Shown: positions 45,114 to 53,815 of the stretch, in pieces
Layout: every line of letters starts with the position of its first letter
Position numbering within the stretch: the stretch's first letter is position 1
Origin: Chitinophagales bacterium
GTDB taxonomy: Bacteria > Bacteroidota > Bacteroidia > Chitinophagales > JADIYW01
Direction: 5' to 3'
Length of the DNA stretch: 64,000 nt
Assembly (NCBI GenBank): GCA_020636535.1
Contig: JACJXT010000011.1
Location: forward strand, 2,082,813 to 2,146,812
Program-made: the position numbers and the translations under genes
The notes under the pieces: model-generated
The model's database searches: none
What the model was told of the DNA's origin: nothing
Seen by the model: only the letters and a program-made list of their open reading frames with translations

Positions 45114-46724
45114 ATGAAAATTAAACCATTTATTATAGTTATTTTTCTATGTACTATTTATGCTAATGCCTTTTCTACCGAAACTAGCTTAGAAGCCAAA
45201 GATGACAAATCAAAAACTAAATCAAAAAAAGAAGTAAAGCAATACACTTTAGAAACAAACAAGTTTTTAAAAGACTGGAATTTAATTTTACACGGTGGAG
45301 CTACCATGCCATACACTGATATTAGAAGCTATGACTGGTTTAGACAGTTTAAAAAACCTAGCGAAGTACAATGGGGTGCTGGTATTGGATTAACTAAAAT
45401 GTTTGGTAGTGCTTTTGGTATTAATGTAGATTATACCTTAGGTAAAGTTTCTGGTAGAACACTTTCTCGTGGTGGTTTTGCTGAGGACAGAGATTACTGG
45501 AATCAACTTGGGTTTAATGAACCTGTGTACTTTAAAACTAATGTATTTCACCAAGCAACTGTAAACTTTTACTTAAACTGGATGGGATTATCATTTGGAT
45601 ACAACAAATTTATTAAAGCAGAAATTACTGGTAAACCAATTAAAGAAAGAAGATTTGCACTATACAACAAAATTGGTATTGGTATGATTAGAGCAGAATC
45701 TAACATATATAATGTTTCTGATGACTTACCAATTGATAACTCTTCTTACTTAAGAGGTTACACCAACAAGTATACAGAAGTGGTATTTCCTTTAACTACA
45801 GGAATGAAATTTAAAGTAAACAAATCTATAGATATAGGTATGGAAGGTACTTTTACTTTTACCAATTCAGATAAATTAGATGCATTCAACTTTCAAACTT
45901 ATATCGATAATCAAGGAAAAACAGTAAACTCTTTATCTAAAATTAATAGAGATGCTTACGCTTATATGAATGTGAATATTACTTATAAGTTCGGAAGAAT
46001 TGGTTCTCAAAAAGAACATGTAGAATGGGTTAATCCTATGGAAATGATGATGGTTTACCATGATAAACACACACCAAAACCTCAAGTATTACTAGATACA
46101 GATGGAGATGGTGTGTTAGATATTGTTGACCAAGAACCAAATACACCAGCTGGTTATCCTGTAGATGCAAAAGGCGTTACTTTAGATAGCGATAAAGATG
46201 GTTGTGTAGATGCATTAGATCCAGAACCATACTCTAATCCAAACTTACCAATTGTAGACTGTAAAAATGTAATTGATACAGTTAAAAACATTACAATTAT
46301 TGAACAAAATCCAATTAAAGAAGTAGTAAAAGAAACCATAGTAGAGAAAGAAACTAAAGTTATTGATGATGAATGGAAACTATCTTCTATCTATTTTGAT
46401 TTAAACAAATACAATATTACACCAGAAGCTGCTACAGAGTTAAAAAAAGTAGCTCAAACCATGCAGAAAAAATCAGATTTGATAGTAGAAGTTCAAGGAC
46501 ATACTGACACAAGAGGTTCTATGGCTTACAATCAAAAATTATCTGAAAACAGAGTTAATGCAGCTATTAATTACCTCATTAAAAACTATGGCATTGATGC
46601 AAATAGATTTAAAAAACTACCAATGGGAATGGTAGATCCAACAATTAAAGATGCACAAAACGAAAATCAACATCAAGTAAATAGACGCGTTGATTTTAAA
46701 CCAGCATCTGGAAATGCAGAATAA
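45114..46724 (+). CDS. OmpA-family outer-membrane protein with thrombospondin type 3 repeats
   Basis: 536 residues. After a signal peptide (IIVIFLCTIYANAFS) comes a beta-barrel region (to about 320), two Asp-rich TSP3-type calcium repeats (DTDGDGVLDIVDQEPN, DSDKDGCVDALDPEP), a linker and a C-terminal OmpA peptidoglycan-binding domain (IYFDLNKYNITPEA, VEVQGHTDTRGS, LSENRVNAA). It ties the outer membrane to the cell wall. Single gene with a clear terminator. Confidence 0.93.
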   Translation: MKIKPFIIVIFLCTIYANAFSTETSLEAKDDKSKTKSKKEVKQYTLETNKFLKDWNLILHGGATMPYTDIRSYDWFRQFKKPSEVQWGAGIGLTKMFGSAFGINVDYTLGKVSGRTLSRGGFAEDRDYWNQLGFNEPVYFKTNVFHQATVNFYLNWMGLSFGYNKFIKAEITGKPIKERRFALYNKIGIGMIRAESNIYNVSDDLPIDNSSYLRGYTNKYTEVVFPLTTGMKFKVNKSIDIGMEGTFTFTNSDKLDAFNFQTYIDNQGKTVNSLSKINRDAYAYMNVNITYKFGRIGSQKEHVEWVNPMEMMMVYHDKHTPKPQVLLDTDGDGVLDIVDQEPNTPAGYPVDAKGVTLDSDKDGCVDALDPEPYSNPNLPIVDCKNVIDTVKNITIIEQNPIKEVVKETIVEKETKVIDDEWKLSSIYFDLNKYNITPEAATELKKVAQTMQKKSDLIVEVQGHTDTRGSMAYNQKLSENRVNAAINYLIKNYGIDANRFKKLPMGMVDPTIKDAQNENQHQVNRRVDFKPASGNAE

Positions 46725-46751
46725 AAATAAATACAATTTAAAAGATAGCTT

Positions 46752-46784
46752 AAAGACCTGTTCATTATGAGCAGGTCTTTTTTT
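46752..46784 (+). terminator. Rho-independent terminator after the OmpA-like gene
   Basis: AAAGACCTGTTC (46752-46763) pairs with GAGCAGGTCTTT (46769-46780) with one G-T pair, then a run of seven T. Confidence 0.9.
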
Positions 46785-46888
46785 CTTGTGTTACCGAAAG
46801 AAGTTTCCTACAATACACTTATAAATTATAAAAAACAAGCAAACTATAAATGAATGCAAGCAAGTTTTATAGTTGGATTATTAACTTT

Positions 46889-47062
46889 TTCCTTGATGAA
46901 AAAGTTACAAAACCTGCTTGCCAGCAGGCAAGAATCAAGAAGTCTTTTAAGGCAATTTTGCTCCGTTATACTACGCAAACCGTTGGCAAATTTATTTCTT
47001 CATGCTTATTGCTCGTACCTCGCAATGCAATTACGAAATATTTGCCACTATTGCTGAAAAAG
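46889..47062. repeat. Dispersed 170-bp intergenic repeat (copy 1)
   Basis: Shares long stretches, inverted, with 55458-55630, such as TTTAAGGCAATTTTGCT and the block ending CTCGCAATGCAATT. The overlapping short frames differ between copies, so it is not coding. The sequence begins with CCTTGATGAAAAAGTTAC and GC-rich CTTGCCAGCAGGCAAG, a perfect palindrome at 46917-46932. Confidence 0.7.
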
Positions 47063-47228
47063 ACTTCCTACAAAACGAAACACTACTTTTTAAACTTTTT
47101 TATTTCAAAGAACTATTTATAACTACTTATTCTCTCCTAATTAAATAATTGATTTTCAACAACAGTTCGGATATACGAACCTTTTATGGTAGACACTTTA
47201 TACATACTGTCCCAAAAAGTATGTTATT

Positions 47229-47333
47229 CGTCATGTTGAGTGATAGCGAAACATCTCCTAGTTTAATTACAAAATACTTCTTTTTAGTTTCTACTATGCC
47301 GTTGGGGACTCTTCGCTATCGCTCAGAGTGACG
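47229..47333. repeat. Hairpin-arm repeat unit, left of the GIY-YIG gene
   Basis: Left arm 47229-47258 holds GTCATGTTGAGTGATAGCGA and right arm 47304-47333 holds CTTCGCTATCGCTCAGAGTG. The arms are imperfect reverse complements around the core TGAGYGATAGCGAA. The unit ends 7 bases from the GIY-YIG stop codon. The same arms recur to the right of the gene and in the 50.4-50.9 kb minisatellite. Confidence 0.8.
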
Positions 47334-47340
47334 AGAGGCA

Positions 47341-47643
47341 TTAAATACAATCTTGAATATCATACCATAAATCTTTCCATTCTGAGTTTATTGAGTTAAT
47401 CAACTGTTCTTTATAATTTCTTTTCTTGCTTTTTAAATACCGTTCTCTGTTAATAGCTTCTGCTATTGAGGCAAAAAACTCATAATATATAATTTTGTTT
47501 AGATTGTATTTTGCAGAAAAACTATTACTATATCTTTTTGTCTTATGTTCATAAACTCTATTTACCAAATTAGATGTAACACCTATGTACAATGTGGTAT
47601 TGTGTTGATTACTGAGTATGTAAATATATCCTCCTTTTGTCAT
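47341..47643 (-). CDS. Stand-alone GIY-YIG endonuclease domain protein
   Basis: 100 residues from ATG 47643; the longer frame to 47724 reads through repeat sequence. The GIY-YIG motif is seen as GYIYILSN...TTLYIGVTS, followed by the catalytic Arg (LVNRVYEHK), and ending with the Glu block (EAINRERYLKSKKRNYK). It is a small single-domain nuclease like YhbQ/UPF0213. It lies between hairpin-arm repeats on both sides, an association discussed in the findings. Role unknown. Confidence 0.9.
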   Translation of the reverse strand: MTKGGYIYILSNQHNTTLYIGVTSNLVNRVYEHKTKRYSNSFSAKYNLNKIIYYEFFASIAEAINRERYLKSKKRNYKEQLINSINSEWKDLWYDIQDCI

Positions 47644-47695
47644 ACTATTTAGACGACAGAATAGAACAATTTCCATAAATATTTTTATTCTTCCT

Positions 47696-48303
47696 TCATG
47701 TTGAGTGAGATACGAGAAAAACATCTCGATTAGACAGGAGACTCTTCGCTTTGCTCAGAGTAGACGGGGATTCTTTACTATTATCCGTCATGTTGAGTGA
47801 GGTACGAACGAAACATCTCCTAAGTTTAATGAGAAGATACTTTATTTTAATTTCTGCTATTTTGTTGGAGATTCTTCGTTACATTGCATTTCTCTCAGAG
47901 TGACGCGTTATATTCTTATTCGTCTATACTGAGCGAGGCACGAACGAAGTATCTTGTTATGGAACTTGGAGACTCTTCATTTCATTCAGAGTAGACGGAA
48001 TAAAGTAAGGGATCCTTCGCGTTGCTCAGAGTGACGGGGGTTCTTTACAGTTATCCGTCATGTTGAGCGATAGCGAAACATCTATTTACTTAATTGAAGT
48101 ATGTTTTATTGCAGAGTCTCTGCTATTTTGTTGGAGATTCTTCGTTACATTGCATTTCTCTCAGAGTGACGCGTTATATTCTTATTCGTCTATACTGAGT
48201 GAGGTACGAACGAAGTATCTTGTTATGGAACTTGGAGACTCTTCATTTCATTCAGAGTAGACGGAATAAAGTAAGGGATCCTTCGCGTTGCTCAGGATGA
48301 CGG
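47696..48303. repeat. Cluster of hairpin-arm repeats with a 266-bp tandem duplication
   Basis: A short unit at 47696-47769 is followed by two copies of a block of about 266 bases (about 47770-48030 and 48036-48300). The copies share 47855-48029 and 48121-48295 nearly base for base (offset 266); the first 85 bases of each have diverged. Each block contains several arms of the form GTCATGTTGAGYGATAGCGA or GAGACTCTTCGCTTTGCTCA and a pair with ACGAACGAAGTATCTTG. No gene is seen in the 719 bases between the GIY-YIG gene and the next gene. Confidence 0.85.
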
Positions 48304-48362
48304 AAAGAAAAAAGGAGGAGCAAATGCTCCTCCTCTTCATTATGGGTAAAATTCAAACAAGC

Positions 48363-49070
48363 TTACAAATGTTGTCGTACAACAGTCGTGCTTATAATAT
48401 CACTCCAATGACCTACAATGCCATCGTCTTGTCTATAAATAGCTTTATACTGCCAGTGTTCTGCTTTCTCGGGTAAAGCGTGTTTGTCTATATAATTAGG
48501 TTTAGTATCTATGTTCAGTAAAACAAAATCTTCATTGTGTGGTCGTTTTACCCAAATTTCTATTGCATCCATACCACTTTTTGTCCAAACAATTTCTGGT
48601 TGTCCGCCTTTGCTTAATTTTATTTTAAGCGTTGGCTTAATGGTATCTATATTGGGTTTTGCTTTTTTAGGTATGGTAGATTCGATGCCTAAGTCTAAAC
48701 CATCAGCAACCGTATAACTGATATTGCTTTTTATACGATTAACCAATGATTTTACTCTAAGCATAAAGCCAGCCGTGGTGGCAGGCGGTGCTGTACCTAA
48801 GTTGGGTGTTGTTGCAATGCTACCTACAGTAGCACCAGCCAATAAACCATCTTTTAATTCTTTTAAGAACTTTTTCTGTTTTTTGTTGTACTCGGTATAA
48901 GCCATAGTTGCTTGTAATTGATAAGCAAAATGGTTAACGCTTTTGGTAACATCTGCAATTTCTGCTGGTGTAATAACATATTTACTAGCATGAGCTGGTA
49001 ATTTTGTTGCGAAATTTCTGAGCCAAGCTTCCAATGCTTCATCGGTTCTTGGTAAATAATTTAATGCCAT
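48363..49070 (-). CDS. Hypothetical protein
   Basis: 235 residues. No signal. The first 90 residues are helical (DEALEAWLRNFATKLPAHASK), the middle is Ala/Pro/Thr-rich, and the C-terminal part looks like a fibronectin type III-like domain (AIEIWVKRPHNEDFVLLNID, WQYKAIYRQDDGIVGHWSD). I have seen similar proteins in Bacteroidota and Planctomycetes but know no function. It ends close to the repeat cluster. Confidence 0.7.
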   Translation of the reverse strand: MALNYLPRTDEALEAWLRNFATKLPAHASKYVITPAEIADVTKSVNHFAYQLQATMAYTEYNKKQKKFLKELKDGLLAGATVGSIATTPNLGTAPPATTAGFMLRVKSLVNRIKSNISYTVADGLDLGIESTIPKKAKPNIDTIKPTLKIKLSKGGQPEIVWTKSGMDAIEIWVKRPHNEDFVLLNIDTKPNYIDKHALPEKAEHWQYKAIYRQDDGIVGHWSDIISTTVVRQHL

Positions 49071-49273
49071 AATTCTGATTTTTTAAAAATTAAAAATATT
49101 TATTGTAGGGTATAACGCAAAAGACATGCTTAATTGTTTGTTGCCATAATTATTTAATAGATTTTAATATTTTAAGTACTTATTTAGTCTGTTTTTATTA
49201 AAAAGTGTTAGCATATAAAACAAATGTTCAATGTGCTATATATGCTTCTTTTATTTAAACCAACAAAGACAAA

Positions 49274-49305
49274 TTTGTAAAGTTCGAATATTTATTATAC
49301 CTTAG
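49274..49305 (+). promoter_or_regulatory. Candidate promoter of the amidase gene
   Basis: TTTG (49274-49277) is followed after 20 bases by TACCTTAG (49298-49305), which differs from TAnnTTTG at one base. The spacing is ideal and the ATG at 49322 lies 17 bases later. Confidence 0.5.
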
Positions 49306-49321
49306 TATAAAATCATTTATT

Positions 49322-50263
49322 ATGGAAACAAAATACGGCTTTATTAAAATGACACTTCCTGAGTTTAAACGATGGATAAAAGAACAAAATGTTGCAAGAC
49401 ATATTTTATATCTTCAAGAACATCATACTTGGGTGCCAAGTTACGCCCACTTTACTGGAGATAATCATTTTGAAAGACAACTTGCTATGAAAAACAGTCA
49501 TAGAGACAGAGGTTTTTCAAATATTGCACAGCATTTTACCATTTTTCCTGATGGTACTATTTTAACAGGTAGAAGCTTAGAAGATAATCCAGCTGGAATT
49601 TCAGGCAAGAATAGCAATGCCATTTGTATTGAAAATCTTGGAGATTTTGATATAGGTGAAGACAATATGACCACTGAACAAAAGCGTTCTATTATTGAAG
49701 TAAGTGCTGCACTTTGTAAACGATTTAATATACCTGTAAATACTGATAGAATCTTATATCACACTTGGTTTGCTTCAAAATCTTGTCCAGGCACTAACTT
49801 TTTTGGTGGAAATACTAAAAGACACTGTGAGCAAAATTTATTGCCTTTAATACTACAGGTGTATAATTTAAATGAAGAAGGTAACCATTTAACTGATAAA
49901 TTTGAATATGGTATTGTAACAGCCAATACTTTAAATGTAAGAACAGGTATAAGTACTCGCTTTGATATTGCATATACTACAAGTTATGGTTCGGTAATTA
50001 GGATATGGGAAAAAAGAGACGGTTGGTATAAAATATCAAAATCTAAAGAAGAATGGGTTTATGGCAGATATGTTGATATTATAAAAGCTGCTGTTGTAAA
50101 TACTGATGTGCTTAATGTGCGTTCAGGACCATCAGTCAATTATACCAAATTAGATAAGGTACTTAAAGGCGATATGGTCTTTATTTTTGAAGCAATAAAT
50201 GATTGGGCTAAGATTGCTATTGATGAAAAATGGGTATCTATGAAATACTTAGATTTAGCATAA
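49322..50263 (+). CDS. N-acetylmuramoyl-L-alanine amidase with two SH3b domains
   Basis: 313 residues. Residues 1-170 form an Amidase_2/PGRP domain: HHTW (His35), FPDGTILTGR, and YHTWFASKSCPGTNFFGG with the zinc-binding His and Cys. Two SH3-type domains follow (TANTLNVRTGISTRFDI and VNTDVLNVRSGPSVNYTK). It cleaves the bond between MurNAc and L-Ala in peptidoglycan. There is no signal peptide, unlike cell-wall-processing amidases; such proteins are often phage endolysins or spore-type enzymes from Firmicutes, so transfer is possible. Confidence 0.85.
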   Translation: METKYGFIKMTLPEFKRWIKEQNVARHILYLQEHHTWVPSYAHFTGDNHFERQLAMKNSHRDRGFSNIAQHFTIFPDGTILTGRSLEDNPAGISGKNSNAICIENLGDFDIGEDNMTTEQKRSIIEVSAALCKRFNIPVNTDRILYHTWFASKSCPGTNFFGGNTKRHCEQNLLPLILQVYNLNEEGNHLTDKFEYGIVTANTLNVRTGISTRFDIAYTTSYGSVIRIWEKRDGWYKISKSKEEWVYGRYVDIIKAAVVNTDVLNVRSGPSVNYTKLDKVLKGDMVFIFEAINDWAKIAIDEKWVSMKYLDLA

Positions 50264-50355
50264 TTTCTTATTGAATTTGCTTACTTTTTTAATAAGAAAA
50301 GAGTATAGTTTCTATGAGTTATACCTAAAAAGACTTTATTTTAGTAATGAAATAT

Positions 50356-50890
50356 GGGCAGAGCATGATGTCAGCTAAGCATGGATGTTTGCCGAGTTGG
50401 AGATGCCTGCCTACCGAGCAGGTAGATTTCGTTATCGCTCAACATGACACATTGCCTGTTGGGCAGAGCATGATGTCAGCTCGGCACAAGTGTTTGCTGA
50501 GTTGGAGATGCCTGCCTACCGAGCAGGTAGATTTCGTTATCACTCAACATGACGGTTTGCCTGTTGGGCAGAGCATGATGTCAGCTCGGCACAAGTGTTT
50601 GCCCAGTTGGAGATGCCTGCCTACCGAGCAGGTAGATTTCGTTATCGCTCAACATGACTCATTGCCTGTTGGGCAGAGTATAATGCCAGCTCGGCACAAG
50701 TGTTTGCCCAGTTGGAGATGCCTGCCTACCGAGCAGGTAGATTTCGTTATCGCTTAACATGACGGTTTGCCTGTTGGGCAGAGCATGATGTCAGCTCGGC
50801 ACAAGTATTTGCCCTGTTGGAAATGCCTGCCTACCGAGCAGGTAGATTTCGCTATCACTCAACATGACGGTTTGCCCATTGGGCAGAAGA
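50356..50890. repeat. 105-bp minisatellite, five copies plus a partial sixth
   Basis: Units start at 50356, 50461, 50566, 50671 and 50776, and a 10-base remnant at 50881, all 105 apart. Each unit contains GGGCAGAGCATGATGTCAGC, the palindrome CTACC-GAGCA-GGTAG, and TTTCGTTATCGCTCAACATG, which is the reverse complement of the hairpin arm at 47.2-48.3 kb. It is GC-richer than its neighbours. Because 105 is a multiple of three, one frame stays open for 136 codons, but it has no start context and varied third positions do not favour it. The 749-base space between the amidase and nfeD has no other content. Confidence 0.92.
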
Positions 50891-51012
50891 CTGTATCATC
50901 CTAAAAAAGTTTACAGTTTGAATATACTCCTTAAATTAATTTTATCCACATTTTTTATTTTTTGGGAACTAATATTTTTTCAAATTGGTTATTCTATAAA
51001 TATCTTTAAACT

Positions 51013-51603
51013 ATGAATATAATTAACGAATTTTGGTCGCACTTAGTCATATTTGAGAAAATATTATTTGTAATAGCAATTATTGCTACATTATTATTTC
51101 TATTGCAAACCATAATGATTTTTCTTGGAGGCGATATAGATGATGCTAGTGCATTTGGTGACGCTGATGAAGCAATTGGACACGATGATGGTGTTGACTC
51201 GCAATATCTTACATTAAAGAACCTAATTGCATTCTTTACTATGTTTGGTTGGATTGGCTTAGCATGTTTTAAAAACGGAATGTCTTATTTACCAACCATT
51301 ATAATTGCATCAATAGCTGGTGTTACAATGGTTGCAATAATGATGTTTTTATTCAAATCTATCTCCAAACTAAAATACGATGGTACATTAAAACTAGACA
51401 AAGCCATTGGTAAAAAAGGAACTGTATACTTAACTATTCCTGCTAACAATAATGGATTAGGAAAAATTAATATCAAAATAAATAATGCGTTACTAGAACT
51501 TGATGCCATAACCAACGATAAAAAAGATATTGCCAATGGCACGCTAGTAGAAGTTATAGAAATTGTAGGTAACAACACCTTATTAGTATCAAAAATCAAC
51601 TAA
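51013..51603 (+). CDS. NfeD-like membrane protein
   Basis: 196 residues with three membrane helices in the first half (IATLLFLLQTIMIFLGG, FGWIGLACFKN, IIASIAGVTMVAIMMFLF) and a C-terminal OB fold (AIGKKGTVYLTIPAN...GTLVEVIEIVGNNTLLV). NfeD (YuaF-type) is the regular partner of flotillin, encoded 10 bases downstream. Both control membrane order. The acidic loop DDASAFGDADEAIGHDD between helices is unusual. Confidence 0.85.
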   Translation: MNIINEFWSHLVIFEKILFVIAIIATLLFLLQTIMIFLGGDIDDASAFGDADEAIGHDDGVDSQYLTLKNLIAFFTMFGWIGLACFKNGMSYLPTIIIASIAGVTMVAIMMFLFKSISKLKYDGTLKLDKAIGKKGTVYLTIPANNNGLGKINIKINNALLELDAITNDKKDIANGTLVEVIEIVGNNTLLVSKIN

Positions 51604-51613
51604 ATAATTTTAT

Positions 51614-53224
51614 ATGGGAACATTTATTTTAATTGCAATTGTACTTGCTGTACTATTTGTATTTTCACTCACCTTTGCACTCTTTAAAAGATATAAAAGG
51701 TGTCCTTCTGACAGAATTCTAGTCGTATACGGAAAAGTAGGTAACAATAACGACAATACTACGCTCACCTCAAGATGTATTCATGGTGGTGCTGCTTTTG
51801 TGTGGCCAATCATTCAAGACTACGCTTTTATGGACTTAACACCAATGTCTATCGAAGTAAATTTGGTCAATGCATTGAGTAAACAAAATATTAGAGTTGA
51901 TGTACCTTCAAAATTTACAGTAGGTATTTCTACAGAACCTGGTGTTATGGACAATGCTGCTGAAAGGTTATTAGGTCTTGGAAGAAAAGATATTCACGAT
52001 TTAGCAAACGATATTATACTTGGTCAAATGCGTTTAGTGGTTGCCATGATGGATATTGAAGAAATCAACAACAACAGAGATAAATTTTTATCTAATGTTG
52101 CTAGTAATGTAGAAGCAGAATTGAAGAAAATAGGTTTAAAACTTATTAATGTCAATGTTACAGATATAAAAGATGAGAGTGGATATATTGAAGCATTAGG
52201 AAAGGAAGCAGCTGCAAAAGCTATTAACGAAGCTAAAAAGAGTGTGGCTGAACAAGAAAAATTTGGTGAAATTGGTAAAGCAGAAGCAGAAAGAGAAAGA
52301 GACACGCAAATTGAAATCACACAGAAAAATAGAGATGTACAAATTGCAGAAACTCAGAGAGACAGAGATTCGCAAATTGCAGTAGCTACTAAAGACAAAG
52401 AAATTTTAATTGCAGAAGCTAAAAGAGATGAATCTATTGGTAAGTATGAAGCAGACAGAGATACCAGAATTAAAGTATCTGATGCTAATGCAAAAGCAGT
52501 AGAAGGTGAAAACTTAGCCAAAATAGAAATTGCAAAATCAGATGCAGAAAGAAGAGAAAGAGAAGCAGAATCATTAAAGAGAGCCATTGCAGCAGAAAAA
52601 GTACAACAAGCAAAAGCATTAGAAGAGGCCTATAAAGCAGAAGAAAATGCAGAAAAAGCTAGAGCAGAAAGAGAAAGAGCAGAGCAACACGCCTCTATTG
52701 TAGTATCAGCAGAAATTGCTAAGCAAAAAGCCATTATTGAAGCACAAGCAGAAGCAGAGAAAATTAGAGAGCAAGCCAAAGGTCAAGCCGATGCTATTTA
52801 TGCTAAACTAGAAGCAGAAGCTCGTGGTATGTATGAAATCTTAACCAAGCAAGCCGAAGGTTTAGATATGATTGTGAAATCTGCCAACAACAATCCAAAA
52901 GATGCCGTATTATTATTAATAGCAGACAAATTACCTGAGTTGGTTAAACTACAATCTGAAGCAATTAAAAATATTAAAATTGATAAAGTTACAGTTTGGG
53001 ACAATGGCAATGGTGCAGAAAATGGTAAAACAGCAACTTCTAATTTCCTATCAGGAATTTATAAATCAGTTCCACCATTACAAGATATTTTTAATGTAGC
53101 AGGTATGGATTTACCAAACTATTTAGGTAGTGAAAAACAAGAAAAACCAACTACCAATAAAGAAAACAAAACAAAAAGCAATAATAAAAGCAACGACGAC
53201 ATAGAAGAAATAAAACCAGAGTAA
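51614..53224 (+). CDS. Flotillin-like protein (YuaG/FloT family)
   Basis: 536 residues. One N-terminal membrane helix (LIAIVLAVLFVFSLTFALF), the SPFH/band-7 domain (to about 210), then a long Ala/Glu/Lys-rich coiled coil of 200 residues (repeats of IAEAKRD, EREREAE) and a variable tail ending in Asn/Lys. Flotillins organise lipid domains and membrane protein traffic. Same operon as the NfeD-like protein; the terminator follows at 53251. Confidence 0.93.
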   Translation: MGTFILIAIVLAVLFVFSLTFALFKRYKRCPSDRILVVYGKVGNNNDNTTLTSRCIHGGAAFVWPIIQDYAFMDLTPMSIEVNLVNALSKQNIRVDVPSKFTVGISTEPGVMDNAAERLLGLGRKDIHDLANDIILGQMRLVVAMMDIEEINNNRDKFLSNVASNVEAELKKIGLKLINVNVTDIKDESGYIEALGKEAAAKAINEAKKSVAEQEKFGEIGKAEAERERDTQIEITQKNRDVQIAETQRDRDSQIAVATKDKEILIAEAKRDESIGKYEADRDTRIKVSDANAKAVEGENLAKIEIAKSDAERREREAESLKRAIAAEKVQQAKALEEAYKAEENAEKARAERERAEQHASIVVSAEIAKQKAIIEAQAEAEKIREQAKGQADAIYAKLEAEARGMYEILTKQAEGLDMIVKSANNNPKDAVLLLIADKLPELVKLQSEAIKNIKIDKVTVWDNGNGAENGKTATSNFLSGIYKSVPPLQDIFNVAGMDLPNYLGSEKQEKPTTNKENKTKSNNKSNDDIEEIKPE

Positions 53225-53250
53225 TTTGTAGCTAACAAAATTATTACACC

Positions 53251-53285
53251 AAAAGACCTATTATATTTTTTTAATAGGTCTTTTT
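53251..53285 (+). terminator. Rho-independent terminator after the flotillin gene
   Basis: AAAAGACCTATTA (53251-53263) pairs perfectly with TAATAGGTCTTTT (53272-53284), 13 bp, followed by T residues. Confidence 0.92.
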
Positions 53286-53331
53286 TATTTATATTACATT
53301 GAAACAATATATAAATATTAAAAAACATATT

Positions 53332-53727
53332 ATGATAGAGCAATTAGAAACATTTAAAGGAAACACATTAGCTATTGAAGTAATTGATGGTTTTAGTGAA
53401 ACTGATGAAAAGTTAGCACAAAAATTATTTCAAGAAAAATTAGACCAAGGATTTACTCAAGTACATGTATTGATTAAGCTAGACGAAATGAAAATGAGTC
53501 ATTCTAGCGTAAAAGCATTTATGGAAGACATATTTTGGTCATTACGACATTATAAACAAATGGGACATCTTGCTCTAGTAGCACATTCTAAAATATTAAA
53601 AGCATTAGTACCTATTGATAATTTGTTCTTCGAAAGAGCAAGTAAAGGCAGACACGAACGCTATTTCGATATTTCTCAAATGCATGAAGCCATAGCTTTT
53701 GTTCAACCAACAGAAAGTATTGAATAA
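53332..53727 (+). CDS. SpoIIAA-like (STAS-fold) protein
   Basis: 131 residues from ATG 53332 (TTG 53299 is open but rejected). The sequence has the alpha/beta pattern of the SpoIIAA-like family (FKGNTLAIEVIDGFSETDEK, VHVLIKLDEMKMSHSSVKAF, GHLALVAHSKILKAL, ASKGRHERYFD). Members are linked to membrane or stress roles but their action is not known. Single gene between two terminated units. Confidence 0.8.
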   Translation: MIEQLETFKGNTLAIEVIDGFSETDEKLAQKLFQEKLDQGFTQVHVLIKLDEMKMSHSSVKAFMEDIFWSLRHYKQMGHLALVAHSKILKALVPIDNLFFERASKGRHERYFDISQMHEAIAFVQPTESIE

Positions 53728-53815
53728 AACTGTTCTTAAATTTTTACTAAAAAAATGTTTTATCTAACATAATTGAAAAAATATACTTATTTTTAATTGA
53801 ATAAATTTAAGTCTT

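Noticed and set aside
46850..47122. Overlapping frames of 90 and 67 codons
   Set aside because: They read the dispersed repeat, whose inverted copy at 55.5 kb does not keep either frame.
47149..47331. 60-codon frame left of the GIY-YIG gene
   Set aside because: It reads the hairpin arms; similar frames appear in each arm copy (for example 48060-48260).
50347..50757. 136-codon frame with 35-residue repeats
   Set aside because: It arises from the 105-bp minisatellite, whose unit contains a known non-coding hairpin arm; no start context and no family match.
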